The position numbers and the translations under genes were made by a program. The notes under the pieces were generated by a model. The model was not told the origin of the DNA. It made no database searches and saw only the letters and a program-made list of their open reading frames with translations. From the NCBI RefSeq assembly GCF_901482695.1, contig NZ_LR590484.1:4650001-4714000 (forward strand): a stretch of 64,000 nt of DNA, read 5' to 3'. Shown here one piece after another: positions 53,981 through 63,372 of this stretch (the stretch's first letter is position 1; each line of letters opens with the position of its first letter). This DNA comes from Sphingobacterium thalpophilum. Its GTDB lineage: Bacteria > Bacteroidota > Bacteroidia > Sphingobacteriales > Sphingobacteriaceae.

Positions 53981-54100
53981 TTGATCGTTAAAGACTAGAA
54001 AATAGTTAAATAGTGAAATTACGCGGGGACATTCGACTATTTGATTTTAAGTTTTATAATTTTATTTTCGTTATTTGAACTTAATATTTAAATAGTTTAA

Positions 54101-54706
54101 GTGGGAATTATTCAGTCATATTTTTATAACAAGAAGCTATCATCTTTACATGATGCCTTAGAGCGTTGTCTTCGTAATCGTGAGGACGGCAAAGCTTTTG
54201 TCTATAAAAAATATTATGGCTACCTCATGGCGATTATCATCCGTTATGTTAAGCAGGATGTCGATGCGGAGGAACTGGTCAATGAGAGTTTTGTCCGGAT
54301 TTTCAGAAAATTGGAATCTTTTAATATGGATATCGATGCGGAAAACCTCGATAAATCGTTTCGCGCATGGATCGGACGTATTGCTGCGAATATCTCCATT
54401 GATTTCCTGCGGGGCAAAAAACAATTTTACTCGGTGGACGATCTGGCGGAGGGCGATATATATACACCTGCTGTTCAGCTCGACAGCCGTCTGGAGGTCA
54501 ATGAGATTTTACGTCTGTTGGACCAGCTTCCAGAAATCCAGAAAACTATTTTTAATCTCTATGAAATTGAAGGGTATTCGCATGACGAAATCGCCCAGAT
54601 GCTCAATATACCAGATAGCACCTCGCGTACTTATTTGACAAGGGCAAAACAGAAGCTTAGAAAATTATACCTGGATTATACTGGTGTGGTTCAGGAAATA
54701 AGATAA
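54101..54706 (+). CDS. ECF-type sigma-70 family RNA polymerase sigma factor
   Basis: 201 residues. Region 2 (about 25-95, YLMAIIIRYVKQDVDAEELVNESFVRIFRKLESF) and region 4 (about 130-195, LPEIQKTIFNLYEIEGYSHDEIAQMLNIPDSTSRTYLTRAKQKLRKL) are the two ECF domains; region 3 is absent as usual. It directs RNA polymerase to its own set of promoters and is normally held by an anti-sigma factor. The GTG at 54101 is the most upstream in-frame start and lacks a clear ribosome site. The next gene starts 17 bases later and is the likely partner. Confidence 0.9.
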   Translation: MGIIQSYFYNKKLSSLHDALERCLRNREDGKAFVYKKYYGYLMAIIIRYVKQDVDAEELVNESFVRIFRKLESFNMDIDAENLDKSFRAWIGRIAANISIDFLRGKKQFYSVDDLAEGDIYTPAVQLDSRLEVNEILRLLDQLPEIQKTIFNLYEIEGYSHDEIAQMLNIPDSTSRTYLTRAKQKLRKLYLDYTGVVQEIR

Positions 54707-54723
54707 AATAGTGTTGTTACAAA

Positions 54724-56079
54724 ATGGAAGGCAATAAGAAAAAGGAATTGATAGAAGAGATCGTTGGGCAATTGAGAAACCACGAGCTTCCTTATAAAGA
54801 AGGTGCATGGGAGAAATTTGCTTCAAATTATGGGGTTGAATCACCGCCTTCGTCCGGCTGGAAATACTGGAGTGCTGCGGCGGCGGTGCTCTTGTGTTTT
54901 GGTGTGGGGTATTGGGGCCTGCAACATAATTCCGCGGTAGTAAGTCCATCGCCAACAGTTTTAACAACCGTACCAGAAAATAAGGAGGTCCTGTCTGACA
55001 GCCGGGATCTAAAAGAATCTCTTAAACGTTCCTTGTCGGAGGCGACCAAGGAGCCGGGCCTAGGCGCACCAGAGCTGATGTCCCACCGACCTTACACATA
55101 TTCTAAAATAGATGAAGGACGTATCGCACCGTCAGGGAGACAGCAACTGTCTTTATTTGGAGGTAATGGCTATGAAGGGCTGCCAGTCGTCGGTAAAGAC
55201 AACTTGGCGGGGGTTAGTAGGCCACAGTCTATGCAGCAGAAGACGACCACACCATTGGCATCGATCCATATCGAGGACAATCATGTTGCAGAATCTGTTA
55301 CCGCTGTCGCAGATCCACGTACAGTGGAACAACTTCGTTCCAGTGGCACCTCATCTTTTTCACAGACCCAGCGTGAAGCAGCACGGCTGTCGGAGTTATA
55401 CGCTATGCAGCAGGGTAGAAGCAGCGTGGTCGTACAGCAAGATCATGGGGATAAAAAATGGGAGATGGGTGCTTTTGTCTCACCGGCTTCCACTTCTAAA
55501 AGCATAACCCTCGGTGGTGGAGTCGCCTTGGCTTACAACGTGTCAACTAAGGTCAGTATCCGCTCAGGAGCGTCTATTCAGCATTATGGAGCCGTGTCCG
55601 GCAATTCACCTATCACGCCGGCTCTTGCTTCCAATTCTTTTGTTGCAGATGCCCCCAATTATATTTCTCAGACGGGGCTCAACAATTCTCCGGTAATGCG
55701 TACAGCAGATGCGAAAGAAGCAAAAAGCAATGAGCGGGTTTCAGGAAAGATTCTGACTGTGGATATTCCTGTTGACGTCCGGTATTCGATCAATAAAAAC
55801 TTCTATACTTCTGTAGGGGTATCCTATGTGGGGATCCTGGATCAGGAACGTGCGACAATCTATGAAACCAATAATACAGAATATAGACAAAAATCCACAG
55901 AAAAAAATGTGGATGACCAAGGTGTCAACGGCTTTATCAATTTATCGGTGGGGCGCAAACAGCGGGTCGGCAAGCTGTCCATTTCTGTCGAGCCATATTA
56001 CAAGATACCTGTTGGTGGACTGAGGTCCTCCGATTTAAATTATACCAATGGCGGTGTGAAGATTATCACCAGCTTTTAA
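54724..56079 (+). CDS. Putative anti-sigma / outer-membrane beta-barrel-like fusion protein
   Basis: 451 residues. A cytoplasmic helical segment (about 1-45) and one membrane helix (about 48-65, WSAAAAVLLCFGVGYWGL) resemble a short anti-sigma anchor. A long low-complexity periplasmic linker follows (about 70-240). The last about 205 residues look like paired amphipathic beta strands (GGGVALAYNVSTKVSIRSGASIQHYG, VDIPVDVRYSINKNFYTSVGVSYVGI, ISVEPYYKIPVGG) ending in Phe, like outer-membrane barrels. It follows the sigma gene by 17 bases. The idea that one protein links the sigma factor to the outer membrane is inference. Confidence 0.65.
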   Translation: MEGNKKKELIEEIVGQLRNHELPYKEGAWEKFASNYGVESPPSSGWKYWSAAAAVLLCFGVGYWGLQHNSAVVSPSPTVLTTVPENKEVLSDSRDLKESLKRSLSEATKEPGLGAPELMSHRPYTYSKIDEGRIAPSGRQQLSLFGGNGYEGLPVVGKDNLAGVSRPQSMQQKTTTPLASIHIEDNHVAESVTAVADPRTVEQLRSSGTSSFSQTQREAARLSELYAMQQGRSSVVVQQDHGDKKWEMGAFVSPASTSKSITLGGGVALAYNVSTKVSIRSGASIQHYGAVSGNSPITPALASNSFVADAPNYISQTGLNNSPVMRTADAKEAKSNERVSGKILTVDIPVDVRYSINKNFYTSVGVSYVGILDQERATIYETNNTEYRQKSTEKNVDDQGVNGFINLSVGRKQRVGKLSISVEPYYKIPVGGLRSSDLNYTNGGVKIITSF

Positions 56080-56082
56080 AAT

Positions 56083-56106
56083 AAAAAAGCCCCGCAAGAG
56101 GCTTTT
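56083..56106. terminator. Terminator between the sigma operon and the HAD gene
   Basis: AAAAAAGCC (56083-56091) pairs with GGCTTTT (56100-56106) around CCGCAAGA, between convergent genes. Confidence 0.7.
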
Positions 56107-56110
56107 ATTG

Positions 56111-56743
56111 TTAGAGTTCATCAACACGGACCCAGCCCATGCCTGCAGCTTTCGCGCCCTCGACGCCCGGTGATCCATCTTCATATACAAGACATCGTTC
56201 AGGCGCAATATTCAGTTGAGAGGCGGCCAACAGGAAAGGCTGGGGCGAAGGTTTTCCCTCGGGTGTATCTCCGGCGCATACCAAGGTTTCCAGATCGTCC
56301 CATACCCCTATAGTAGACAAGGTCATAGACAAGGTTGTTCTGGTACCACCAGATACTGCCCCGATAAGTTTTCTTCCTTTCTGATATTTTAGATGCTCCA
56401 CTACGTAATCAACAGGTTTGGTCTTAAACACATATTCATCGCGAAATATTGTGGATTTGAGCGTTGAAAATTCCTCATAGTCAAAGGGTACGCCGTAGCG
56501 TTTGCTGATTTCCTCTGCGACGGCGACGGTAGGCCACCCCGCAGTTTCGTCGATAATGGTCACATCAAGCTGGACGCCATAGTGCTCGGCAGCTGCTTTA
56601 TAGGCCTGTTTATGGGCATCCATATTATCAGCCAATGTACCATCGACATCAAATAGCAGGGCATCATAAGATTCGGCCAGTAGATTCAGGACTTCAAATT
56701 TACGTTGTGATTCAGGTGACATATCATTATTAGTGAGCTGCAA
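56111..56743 (-). CDS. HAD family phosphatase (beta-phosphoglucomutase-like)
   Basis: 210 residues of HAD subfamily I. Motif I LLFDVDGTLADN (nucleophile Asp), the helical cap (about 45-105), motif II GAVSGGTRTT, and motif III/IV GKPSPQPFLLAASQLNIAPERCLVYEDGSPGVEGAKAAGM are all present. It is a cytoplasmic phosphatase or phosphoglucomutase-type enzyme for small phosphorylated compounds; substrate unknown. The first ATG (56743) is used; ATG 56722 (MSPES) is a possible start. Confidence 0.9.
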   Translation of the reverse strand: MQLTNNDMSPESQRKFEVLNLLAESYDALLFDVDGTLADNMDAHKQAYKAAAEHYGVQLDVTIIDETAGWPTVAVAEEISKRYGVPFDYEEFSTLKSTIFRDEYVFKTKPVDYVVEHLKYQKGRKLIGAVSGGTRTTLSMTLSTIGVWDDLETLVCAGDTPEGKPSPQPFLLAASQLNIAPERCLVYEDGSPGVEGAKAAGMGWVRVDEL

Positions 56744-56768
56744 AAATAAACATTATAATTGGAAGCAC

Positions 56769-56812
56769 AAAAAGCAGAACGCCTTTCCGGATTCTGGGAA
56801 AGGCGTTCTGCT
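56769..56812 (-). terminator. Terminator of the RND efflux operon
   Basis: A perfect 16-bp stem (56773-56788 with 56797-56812); on the minus strand five Ts follow. It ends the tetR-tolC-adaptor-RND transcript. Confidence 0.85.
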
Positions 56813-56849
56813 AAAGATTACCTGGTATTAGCAATCCGTTATCAGGCTC

Positions 56850-59800
56850 TTAGTGAGCGCTCAGGTTTTTCGCTTTTTCTTCGTCAAAATTAGCTTCCAG
56901 TTCGGCTAATTTTTTCTTTCCATAAGCCATTCTGGTAATGACAACGAATAAAACCGGCACGATAAAGATCGCCAGGAGTGTTGCCGCTGTCATACCGCCG
57001 AATACCGTCCAGCCAATCGTCTGACGGGAAATCGCCCCTGCGCCATGAGACAGCATCAATGGGATGATACCCAATATAAAGGCGAAAGAAGTCATGATAA
57101 TGGGGCGTAAACGCAATTTTACGGCATCCAATGTCGCCTCGTAGAGGTTCATTCCGATATCGACCCGCTCTTTCGCAAATTCGACAATCAGGATCGCATT
57201 TTTAGCAGCGAGACCGATGATGGTGACCAGACCGATCTGCGCATAAATATTGTTGTCGAGTGATGGGATCAACGTAAGCGTCAAAATTGCTCCAAACACA
57301 CCTAGCGGTACGGATAGGAGGATGGAGAATGGTACTGACCAGCTCTCGTATAGGGCTGCCAATAACAGGAACACGAATAGGATACATAGCGCGAAGATCT
57401 GGATAGTTTTTGATCCGGACTGCATCTCCTGTAAAGAAAGACCGGAGAACTGGTAATCAAAACCTTCAGGCAACGTCTGTGCGGCTACTTCCTGCAAAGC
57501 TTTTAGTGCATCACCCGAAGAATAACCCGGAGCGGAGCTACCGTTGATCTCAATACTTCTAAAGATATTGTAGTGGTTGATGATCGACGGCATGGTGGTC
57601 AGCTCATATTTCACCAAGGTACCCATCGGTACTGGATTGCCCATGGTATTGTTGACATACAATTTATTAATGTCTTCAATATTCATGCGGTAAGGGATAT
57701 CGGCTTGAGTAACGACACGGTAACTACGACCGTACTTTGTAAAGTCGTTTACATAACTACTTCCCAGATACGAAGAGATTGTCGAATATATACTTGAAAT
57801 TGGCACACCCATTCGTTTCGCCTGTTCACGGTTTACTTCCAATTTGTAGTTAGGCGAGTTGGTGTTAAACATCGTATAGGCCATGCCAATTTCAGGACGT
57901 TGATTGGCCGCCATCAGGAATTTACCAACCGTAGCTTCGAAATCCTTGATATTGACGGTCTGCAAATCCTGTACCTGTAAAGAGAAACCTCCTGACGTAC
58001 CTAAACCAGGGATTGCAGGCGGAGTTACAGCCAGTACTCTAGCTTTGGTGTAGCCCATGTATTTCCCCATAATCATACCAGCAATATCACTCGCTGTACG
58101 AGTACGTTGTTCCCAAGGTTTTAAAGATACGAACACTGTTGCACCATTGGATTTAAACGCGCGGTTCAGGATGTTAATACCCGATATCGCCGTCACATAC
58201 TTAATTTCAGGAAAAGTCTTATGTAGGTCGGCTTCAATTTCTTTAAGTACTTCATTGGTACGTGCTGAAGAAGAGCCCTCTGGCAGCGTAATACCTGCAA
58301 AAAATGCCCCACCATCCTCGGAAGGTATAAATCCTGTTGGCTTGGTCGTAAACATCCAGCCTGTACCAATAAAAATACATAAAAGGATAATCAATACAAG
58401 AGGTGCTTTTTTTATGGATTGTTTTACACCTCTTGAATATTTGACTGTTACTTTTTCAAACCATACGTTGAATTTGTAGAAGAACTTATTCAATCCTTTT
58501 GCGCCCTCATGGACAGTTGTTGGTTTCAGTAAAATCGAACATAAAGCGGGTGTCAACGAAAGGGCAATAAATGCCGAGAGCATAACCGATACCGCAATGG
58601 TGATCGCAAATTGTTGATACAGTTTACCCACCATCCCCGGAATAAATCCTACCGGTACGAATACTGCTGCCAAGATTAAGGCAATAGCGATAACCGGTGC
58701 CGTGATATCGCCCATCGCGCGGCGGGTTGCTTCTTTGGCATCTAGCTTGTAATGGTCGATATAATGTTGCACAGCTTCCACCACAACGATCGCATCATCC
58801 ACCACGATACCAATGGCCAGTACAAAGGCAAGCATGGTCAAGTTATTGACCGAGAAGCCAAATATCAAGAAGAAGATAAATGTACCGATAATGGACACCG
58901 GAATGGCCAGGACTGGAATCAATGTGGCTCTCCAGCTTTGTAAGAAGAAGAACACCACGACAGTCACCAGAATCAAGGCTTCTACCAGTGTGTGGATAAC
59001 CGAAGAAATGGATGCGTTTACTACCGAAACTGTTTCGTAACTGATCGTATAATCCACGTCAGTTGGAAAAGATTTCTTTAACTTTTCCAAAGCTGCAACG
59101 ATACCTTCCGCGGATTCTACTGCATTTCCTCCTGGCGTCTGGTTAATCATCATCGCAGATGAGGTCATGCCATTTACGGTAGATGACGTACCATAATTGA
59201 ATTGACCTAATTCGACACGAGCAACATCTTTTAAGAGTACGATAGATCCATCTTTATTGGTTTTGACGACGATATTTTCAAAGTCTTCGGGATTGGATAA
59301 GTCACTGTCTGTAATGACTGGATACTCAAATACTGTCGAAGACTCTTGTGGACGTCCACCAACACTACCGCCAGGTATTCGGGAATTTTGTTCCGCAATT
59401 GCTGTCGATACATCAGCGGGAGTCATGCTTAGATTGGCTAATTTGTTCGCATCTAGCCAAACGCGCATTGAAAATGGTTGCCCAAAAGCGGTTACATCAC
59501 CGACGCCTTTAACACGTAATAGCGCATCTTTAACGTATAAGTTGTTGTAATTTGCTAAGAAATTTTCGGATCTTGTCCCTTTTGGTGAAGTTAAAGCAAC
59601 CAACATCAATATATCGTTATTGGCCTTACGGGTAGTGATACCCAGGCGTCTTACTGCTTCGGGAAGTGCCGGTTCGGCAATACCCACCCGGTTTTGCACA
59701 TCCAGGGTCGCGATGTCAATGTCAGTACCTACTTCAAATGTAACAGTAATGGTTGCCTGACCATTTGAAGTACTGTTTGACGACATATATATCATGCCGG

Positions 59801-60020
59801 GCGTACCATTGATCTGGCTTTCGATCAGCGTCGTTACCGTCTGCTCAACCGTCTGTGCATCTGCTCCAGTGTAGTTGGCTGTTACCGTTACTGTTGGAGG
59901 CGCAATAGAGGGGTACTGGCTAATAGGTAAGGTAGATACGGCAATCACCCCGATAATGGAAATCAATATCGAAATTACGATTGCGGTAACTGGCCTCTTT
60001 ATAAATACTTCTGAAATCAT
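56850..60020 (-). CDS. Efflux RND transporter permease (HAE1/AcrB family)
   Basis: 1056 residues, normal for tripartite RND pumps. MISEVFIKRPVTAIVISILISIIGVIAVSTLPISQYPSIAPP is the standard opening; the proton-relay acids lie in AIGIVVDDAIVVVEAV (helix 4) and the conserved Lys/Thr region follows in helix 10. Two large periplasmic loops sit between helices 1-2 and 7-8. It pumps drugs or toxic compounds from the inner membrane and periplasm through the adaptor and TolC-type channel encoded upstream in the same operon. Confidence 0.95.
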   Translation of the reverse strand: MISEVFIKRPVTAIVISILISIIGVIAVSTLPISQYPSIAPPTVTVTANYTGADAQTVEQTVTTLIESQINGTPGMIYMSSNSTSNGQATITVTFEVGTDIDIATLDVQNRVGIAEPALPEAVRRLGITTRKANNDILMLVALTSPKGTRSENFLANYNNLYVKDALLRVKGVGDVTAFGQPFSMRVWLDANKLANLSMTPADVSTAIAEQNSRIPGGSVGGRPQESSTVFEYPVITDSDLSNPEDFENIVVKTNKDGSIVLLKDVARVELGQFNYGTSSTVNGMTSSAMMINQTPGGNAVESAEGIVAALEKLKKSFPTDVDYTISYETVSVVNASISSVIHTLVEALILVTVVVFFFLQSWRATLIPVLAIPVSIIGTFIFFLIFGFSVNNLTMLAFVLAIGIVVDDAIVVVEAVQHYIDHYKLDAKEATRRAMGDITAPVIAIALILAAVFVPVGFIPGMVGKLYQQFAITIAVSVMLSAFIALSLTPALCSILLKPTTVHEGAKGLNKFFYKFNVWFEKVTVKYSRGVKQSIKKAPLVLIILLCIFIGTGWMFTTKPTGFIPSEDGGAFFAGITLPEGSSSARTNEVLKEIEADLHKTFPEIKYVTAISGINILNRAFKSNGATVFVSLKPWEQRTRTASDIAGMIMGKYMGYTKARVLAVTPPAIPGLGTSGGFSLQVQDLQTVNIKDFEATVGKFLMAANQRPEIGMAYTMFNTNSPNYKLEVNREQAKRMGVPISSIYSTISSYLGSSYVNDFTKYGRSYRVVTQADIPYRMNIEDINKLYVNNTMGNPVPMGTLVKYELTTMPSIINHYNIFRSIEINGSSAPGYSSGDALKALQEVAAQTLPEGFDYQFSGLSLQEMQSGSKTIQIFALCILFVFLLLAALYESWSVPFSILLSVPLGVFGAILTLTLIPSLDNNIYAQIGLVTIIGLAAKNAILIVEFAKERVDIGMNLYEATLDAVKLRLRPIIMTSFAFILGIIPLMLSHGAGAISRQTIGWTVFGGMTAATLLAIFIVPVLFVVITRMAYGKKKLAELEANFDEEKAKNLSAH

Positions 60021-60056
60021 GCTATATCTTTTAGATTCTCTTTAAAATTTATGCTG

Positions 60057-61214
60057 TTATTTTCCTTGTGGAGCACCTTTTGCAGCTTGTTGGGCAGCGA
60101 CGGTGGCATCGACAACTTTAACACCATTCTGGACATTCATGGCGCCATCGACGATGATTTTCTCTCCATCTTTAACACCTTCTTTGATCACAATTTTATC
60201 GCCAGCTTTAATACCTAGTTTTACTTGGCGGATCTCGGCTTTGCTGCTATCGTTAACGGTGTACAGGTTAAATACACCCAGCTGTTCGAAAATCGCTTTA
60301 TACGGGACCACCACTTCTTCTGTGGCTGACGTAGAAGATACGTTCATGGTGATGTTCATGCCAGCTCTTAACACGTTGGCATTGTTCGGGAAAGTTGCTC
60401 TTACTTTGATTGTTCCTGTCGCTGGATCCACAGCACGATCGATCGTGGTAATAGAGCCTTTACCCTCATAGTTGCTGCCGTCGGGCAGGAGGAGGGAAAG
60501 ATCCGATGACGAACGGCTGTTTTGCAGTTGCACAAACTTATTGATGTCTTTTTCATTGACCTGAAATTCCACCGCAATCGGGCTGGTCGACGATAACGTA
60601 TTCAGTAAGGTAGTACCCGGATTGACCAAAGCGCCTAGGCGAACCTGCGATATCCCTACTGTTCCGGCAAATGGCGCCCGGATCGTAGAACGAGACAGGT
60701 TGGTGTTGGCTGTTACCAATGCGGCACGTGCAGATTCCACCTGTGCTTGCGAAGCGGCCACATTAGACACGGCATTGTCATAGACTTGTTTTGCGATCGC
60801 ATCTTTGTCCGCAAGTGCCTGATATCTGGCAAGGTCTCTTTTTTGACGGTCAAGTTCGGTTTGTGCGACTTGAAGGCTTGCTTTAGCTTGCTGTACTGCT
60901 GCACTATAGCGTGTGCCGTCAATTTCATAAAGTGCCTGCCCTTTAGAGACGACCGCACCGTCTGATACATATATTTTGGTGATATAACCGCTTACTTCAG
61001 CAAATAAGTCTGCTTCGTTCAACGGTTTGACTGTCGCAGGGTAACTCACCGTTCCCGTCACAATCTCATGTGATGCTACGCCGAAGGTAACCGGAACGAC
61101 CTTCTCAGCAGGTGCCTGTGCTGCACCTTGCTTGTTTGCATCTTTATTTCCGCAAGAGGTCCATACTAAAGCCGTCCCAAGGAAGAAAGCGAATAATAAT
61201 TGTCTTTTATTCAT
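60057..61214 (-). CDS. Efflux RND periplasmic adaptor (membrane fusion protein)
   Basis: 385 residues. A lipoprotein signal ends in TSC (Cys21). Then come the barrel-sandwich hybrid and hairpin (VSGYITKIYVSDGAVVSKGQALYEID at about 75-100, coiled coil about 105-165, APFAGTVGISQVRLGALVNPGT about 185) and the beta-barrel and membrane-proximal domains. It links the RND pump to the outer-membrane channel. The start at 61214 is set by the lipoprotein signal; the open frame continues to 61310 but overlaps tolC. It lies 25 bases after tolC and 36 before the RND gene. Confidence 0.93.
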   Translation of the reverse strand: MNKRQLLFAFFLGTALVWTSCGNKDANKQGAAQAPAEKVVPVTFGVASHEIVTGTVSYPATVKPLNEADLFAEVSGYITKIYVSDGAVVSKGQALYEIDGTRYSAAVQQAKASLQVAQTELDRQKRDLARYQALADKDAIAKQVYDNAVSNVAASQAQVESARAALVTANTNLSRSTIRAPFAGTVGISQVRLGALVNPGTTLLNTLSSTSPIAVEFQVNEKDINKFVQLQNSRSSSDLSLLLPDGSNYEGKGSITTIDRAVDPATGTIKVRATFPNNANVLRAGMNITMNVSSTSATEEVVVPYKAIFEQLGVFNLYTVNDSSKAEIRQVKLGIKAGDKIVIKEGVKDGEKIIVDGAMNVQNGVKVVDATVAAQQAAKGAPQGK

Positions 61215-61239
61215 GATTGTATTAGTTTCCGTTAGTTGA

Positions 61240-62565
61240 TTAATTTGTCTGAATTGCGCCGACTGCTTTTTGAACATCCAATTTGCTCGCCAAGAGGGAA
61301 TACAATGCATTTAGATAGTTTAATTGAGTTGTCTTAAGATCCGTTTCTGCTGTCATAAGTTCAAGGTAGGTTTTGATTCCCTCGTCGTATTGTAATTTGA
61401 TCGTCTCATACACTTCCTTTGACAGGTCCACATTCTCTTTCGCCGTTTTCCAATCACTCAAATTAGCGTTATACGTGGCTTTCGCTAAGGAATATTCTGT
61501 ATTTACCGCAGTTTCCAGATTTTTGATATCCCAGTCGATGCGTTCTTCCAGCAATCGGGACTGACTGATCTGATGCTTCCGTTTAAATCCCTGAAAAATG
61601 GGAAGCGAAAGATTTAAACCAGCTACTGAACTCGGGATATTGTCGTTATACAATTTGCCGAAGCTATTGTTTCTATAGTTGAACGCATAATTGTAGAACA
61701 CGCTGACATTTGGAAGATAAGTCCATTTATAATATTGCGTGTTAAGCTCCTGGATTTTCTTAGAAGTCTGCAATTGTTGAAATTCAATACGGTTTGTAAC
61801 GTTGACACCTGCAGTGGTATCCAATAGTATCTGACTTTCCATATTGGCATTATTGAATGACAACGTCAGGTTCTGCGTCTTGTCCAGCGCGAGGAGCTGT
61901 TTGAGATAGTCGTACTTATATTTACGTAGTTCAACCGTACGTTTTTCATCTGCCCTGGCGTTTGCCAAAGCAATCTGCGCACGTTTGTAGTCCGTTTTGT
62001 CTACAACACCAACTTCATAGCGCGCATGAGCGTCATTGTATTGTTTTTGAAGACGTGCAATATTTTCCTGAACGATCTTGATTTGCTCTTCTGAGGTCAA
62101 GATATCATAATAGGCTTTGCTGACGTCAACAACAGCGTCAATTTTTTGGCTTTCTGTGTTCTGCTTATTGCCCAGTCGAATCAGTTCAGCGGCTTTCTTG
62201 GCCTGCATTAAGGCTGGATTTAAAAGTTGCTGGTCTGCCTGTAAGGTTAACGCACTGCTATTTTTGGTTCCCATGGGAATGTTGGCCCCATTAAAAAACA
62301 TGGTTGGCAGTTTTACGTTATGATTAAAGTTGCCGGTTAAGCCGATCTGAGGATACCAGCCGGAAAGCGAAATATCGATATCCTTTTCGCCGATTGATTC
62401 ATCAAGTTGTGCCTGTCTGATCGAAATCTTATTTCGCAGCGCGTAATCTATCAGCTGCTGAAGGGTCGCATTTGGCGGCAAGCTTTCAGACTGCTGTTGA
62501 GCAAATCCTGTATTATTCAGCAGCGACAAGGTCACTAAGGAATATACGATTTTATTGAACTTCAT
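61240..62565 (-). CDS. TolC family outer-membrane efflux protein
   Basis: 441 residues with a signal peptide (ending GFA before QQQ). Two outer-membrane efflux protein repeats are visible, with the LDESIGEKDIDISLSGWYPQIGLTGNF and ALANARADEKRTVELRKYKYDYLKQLLAL segments typical of the alpha-barrel. It forms the trimeric exit duct for the RND pump. It is the second gene of the operon, 5 bases after tetR. Confidence 0.93.
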   Translation of the reverse strand: MKFNKIVYSLVTLSLLNNTGFAQQQSESLPPNATLQQLIDYALRNKISIRQAQLDESIGEKDIDISLSGWYPQIGLTGNFNHNVKLPTMFFNGANIPMGTKNSSALTLQADQQLLNPALMQAKKAAELIRLGNKQNTESQKIDAVVDVSKAYYDILTSEEQIKIVQENIARLQKQYNDAHARYEVGVVDKTDYKRAQIALANARADEKRTVELRKYKYDYLKQLLALDKTQNLTLSFNNANMESQILLDTTAGVNVTNRIEFQQLQTSKKIQELNTQYYKWTYLPNVSVFYNYAFNYRNNSFGKLYNDNIPSSVAGLNLSLPIFQGFKRKHQISQSRLLEERIDWDIKNLETAVNTEYSLAKATYNANLSDWKTAKENVDLSKEVYETIKLQYDEGIKTYLELMTAETDLKTTQLNYLNALYSLLASKLDVQKAVGAIQTN

Positions 62566-62569
62566 ATAT

Positions 62570-63160
62570 CTAATTAATTATTTTATTTCTATTAACAGCG
62601 CCATCCCAGATTATTTCCATCAGTTCCTCCATATTTTGCTCGGAAAATTGAAGGTCTTTAAATTTGATGCTATGCACTGTCGACAACGCTACACCAATAT
62701 AACTGGCTACCAGAAGGTGTACATTTACCTGTTTCAAAATTTTTCGATCAATACCTTCCTGCAGAAAGTCCACTACCTTATTCTGGCCACCTACAGGTTC
62801 CTGTATTTCTGCCTTGTTCTTTTCGTAGTAGGGCGAAGAGAAAAACTGCTCAAAAAAACTGAATATCGGCCCGTTTTCCAGATAAAATTGAACGAAATTG
62901 CGCCACACATGAAAAAAAGACGCTTTATAATCAAAATCATCTTTGATCCCGTCAAAAATATAATCGTTCAATAAAGAACGGCAATGTTTAAACAGCGCGA
63001 AAATCAGGTCATCTTTGGAGGGGAAATAATGGTAAATCGTTCCTATCGCAACATCAGATTCCTGAGCAATTTTACTCATCGGCGTCCCGTGGAAGCCATT
63101 GGTGTGTATCAGTTTAAGTGTGGCAGCAAAAACAGCTGCAATTTTTTCATTTGAATTCAT
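62570..63160 (-). CDS. TetR/AcrR family transcriptional regulator
   Basis: 196 residues. The N-terminal DNA-binding domain has IAAVFAATLKLIHTNGFHGTPMSKIAQESDVAIGTIYHYFPSKDDL (helix-turn-helix at about 25-45) and the C-terminal ligand domain is helical. As first gene of the pump operon it very likely represses it and is relieved by a pump substrate. ATG 63160 (MNSNEK) is preferred over ATG 63175 because the putative operator and -7 element fill the space just upstream. Ligand unknown. Confidence 0.92.
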   Translation of the reverse strand: MNSNEKIAAVFAATLKLIHTNGFHGTPMSKIAQESDVAIGTIYHYFPSKDDLIFALFKHCRSLLNDYIFDGIKDDFDYKASFFHVWRNFVQFYLENGPIFSFFEQFFSSPYYEKNKAEIQEPVGGQNKVVDFLQEGIDRKILKQVNVHLLVASYIGVALSTVHSIKFKDLQFSEQNMEELMEIIWDGAVNRNKIIN

Positions 63161-63161
63161 C

Positions 63162-63181
63162 AATCGAACGTTCATTCGGTT
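63162..63181. promoter_or_regulatory. Putative TetR operator
   Basis: AATCGAA (63162-63168) and TTCGGTT (63175-63181) are complementary at six of seven positions over a 6-base spacer, with the 8-bp palindrome GAACGTTC (63166-63173) inside. It sits between the -7 box and the tetR start, where a bound repressor would block transcription. Confidence 0.5.
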
Positions 63182-63182
63182 G

Positions 63183-63210
63183 CAAAATTAGCGATTAAAT
63201 TGGTGTCAAA
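63183..63210 (-). promoter_or_regulatory. Promoter of the tetR-RND operon
   Basis: TAATTTTG on the minus strand (63183-63190) matches TAnnTTTG; TTTG at 63207-63210 lies 16 bases upstream, one short of the usual spacer range. Confidence 0.5.
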
Positions 63211-63337
63211 ATGTCAAATTATTGTTATAAATCAATAAATCCTAAAAGCCACTCCAAGCCAACAATACAATAAGGAAAAAAGGTTCAAATTGTTTTGCCA
63301 TCCACGACTATTTTTTCAAAAATTGATAGGCCTCCCA

Positions 63338-63372
63338 TAAAAAAAGGAACTTTGTTAAAAAGTTCCTTTTTT
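63338..63372 (-). terminator. Terminator of the SCO-cytochrome c unit
   Basis: AAAAAGGAACTTT (63341-63353) pairs with the AAAGTTCCTTTTT stretch ending at 63371 and overlaps the end of the cytochrome gene's stop region. Confidence 0.75.
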
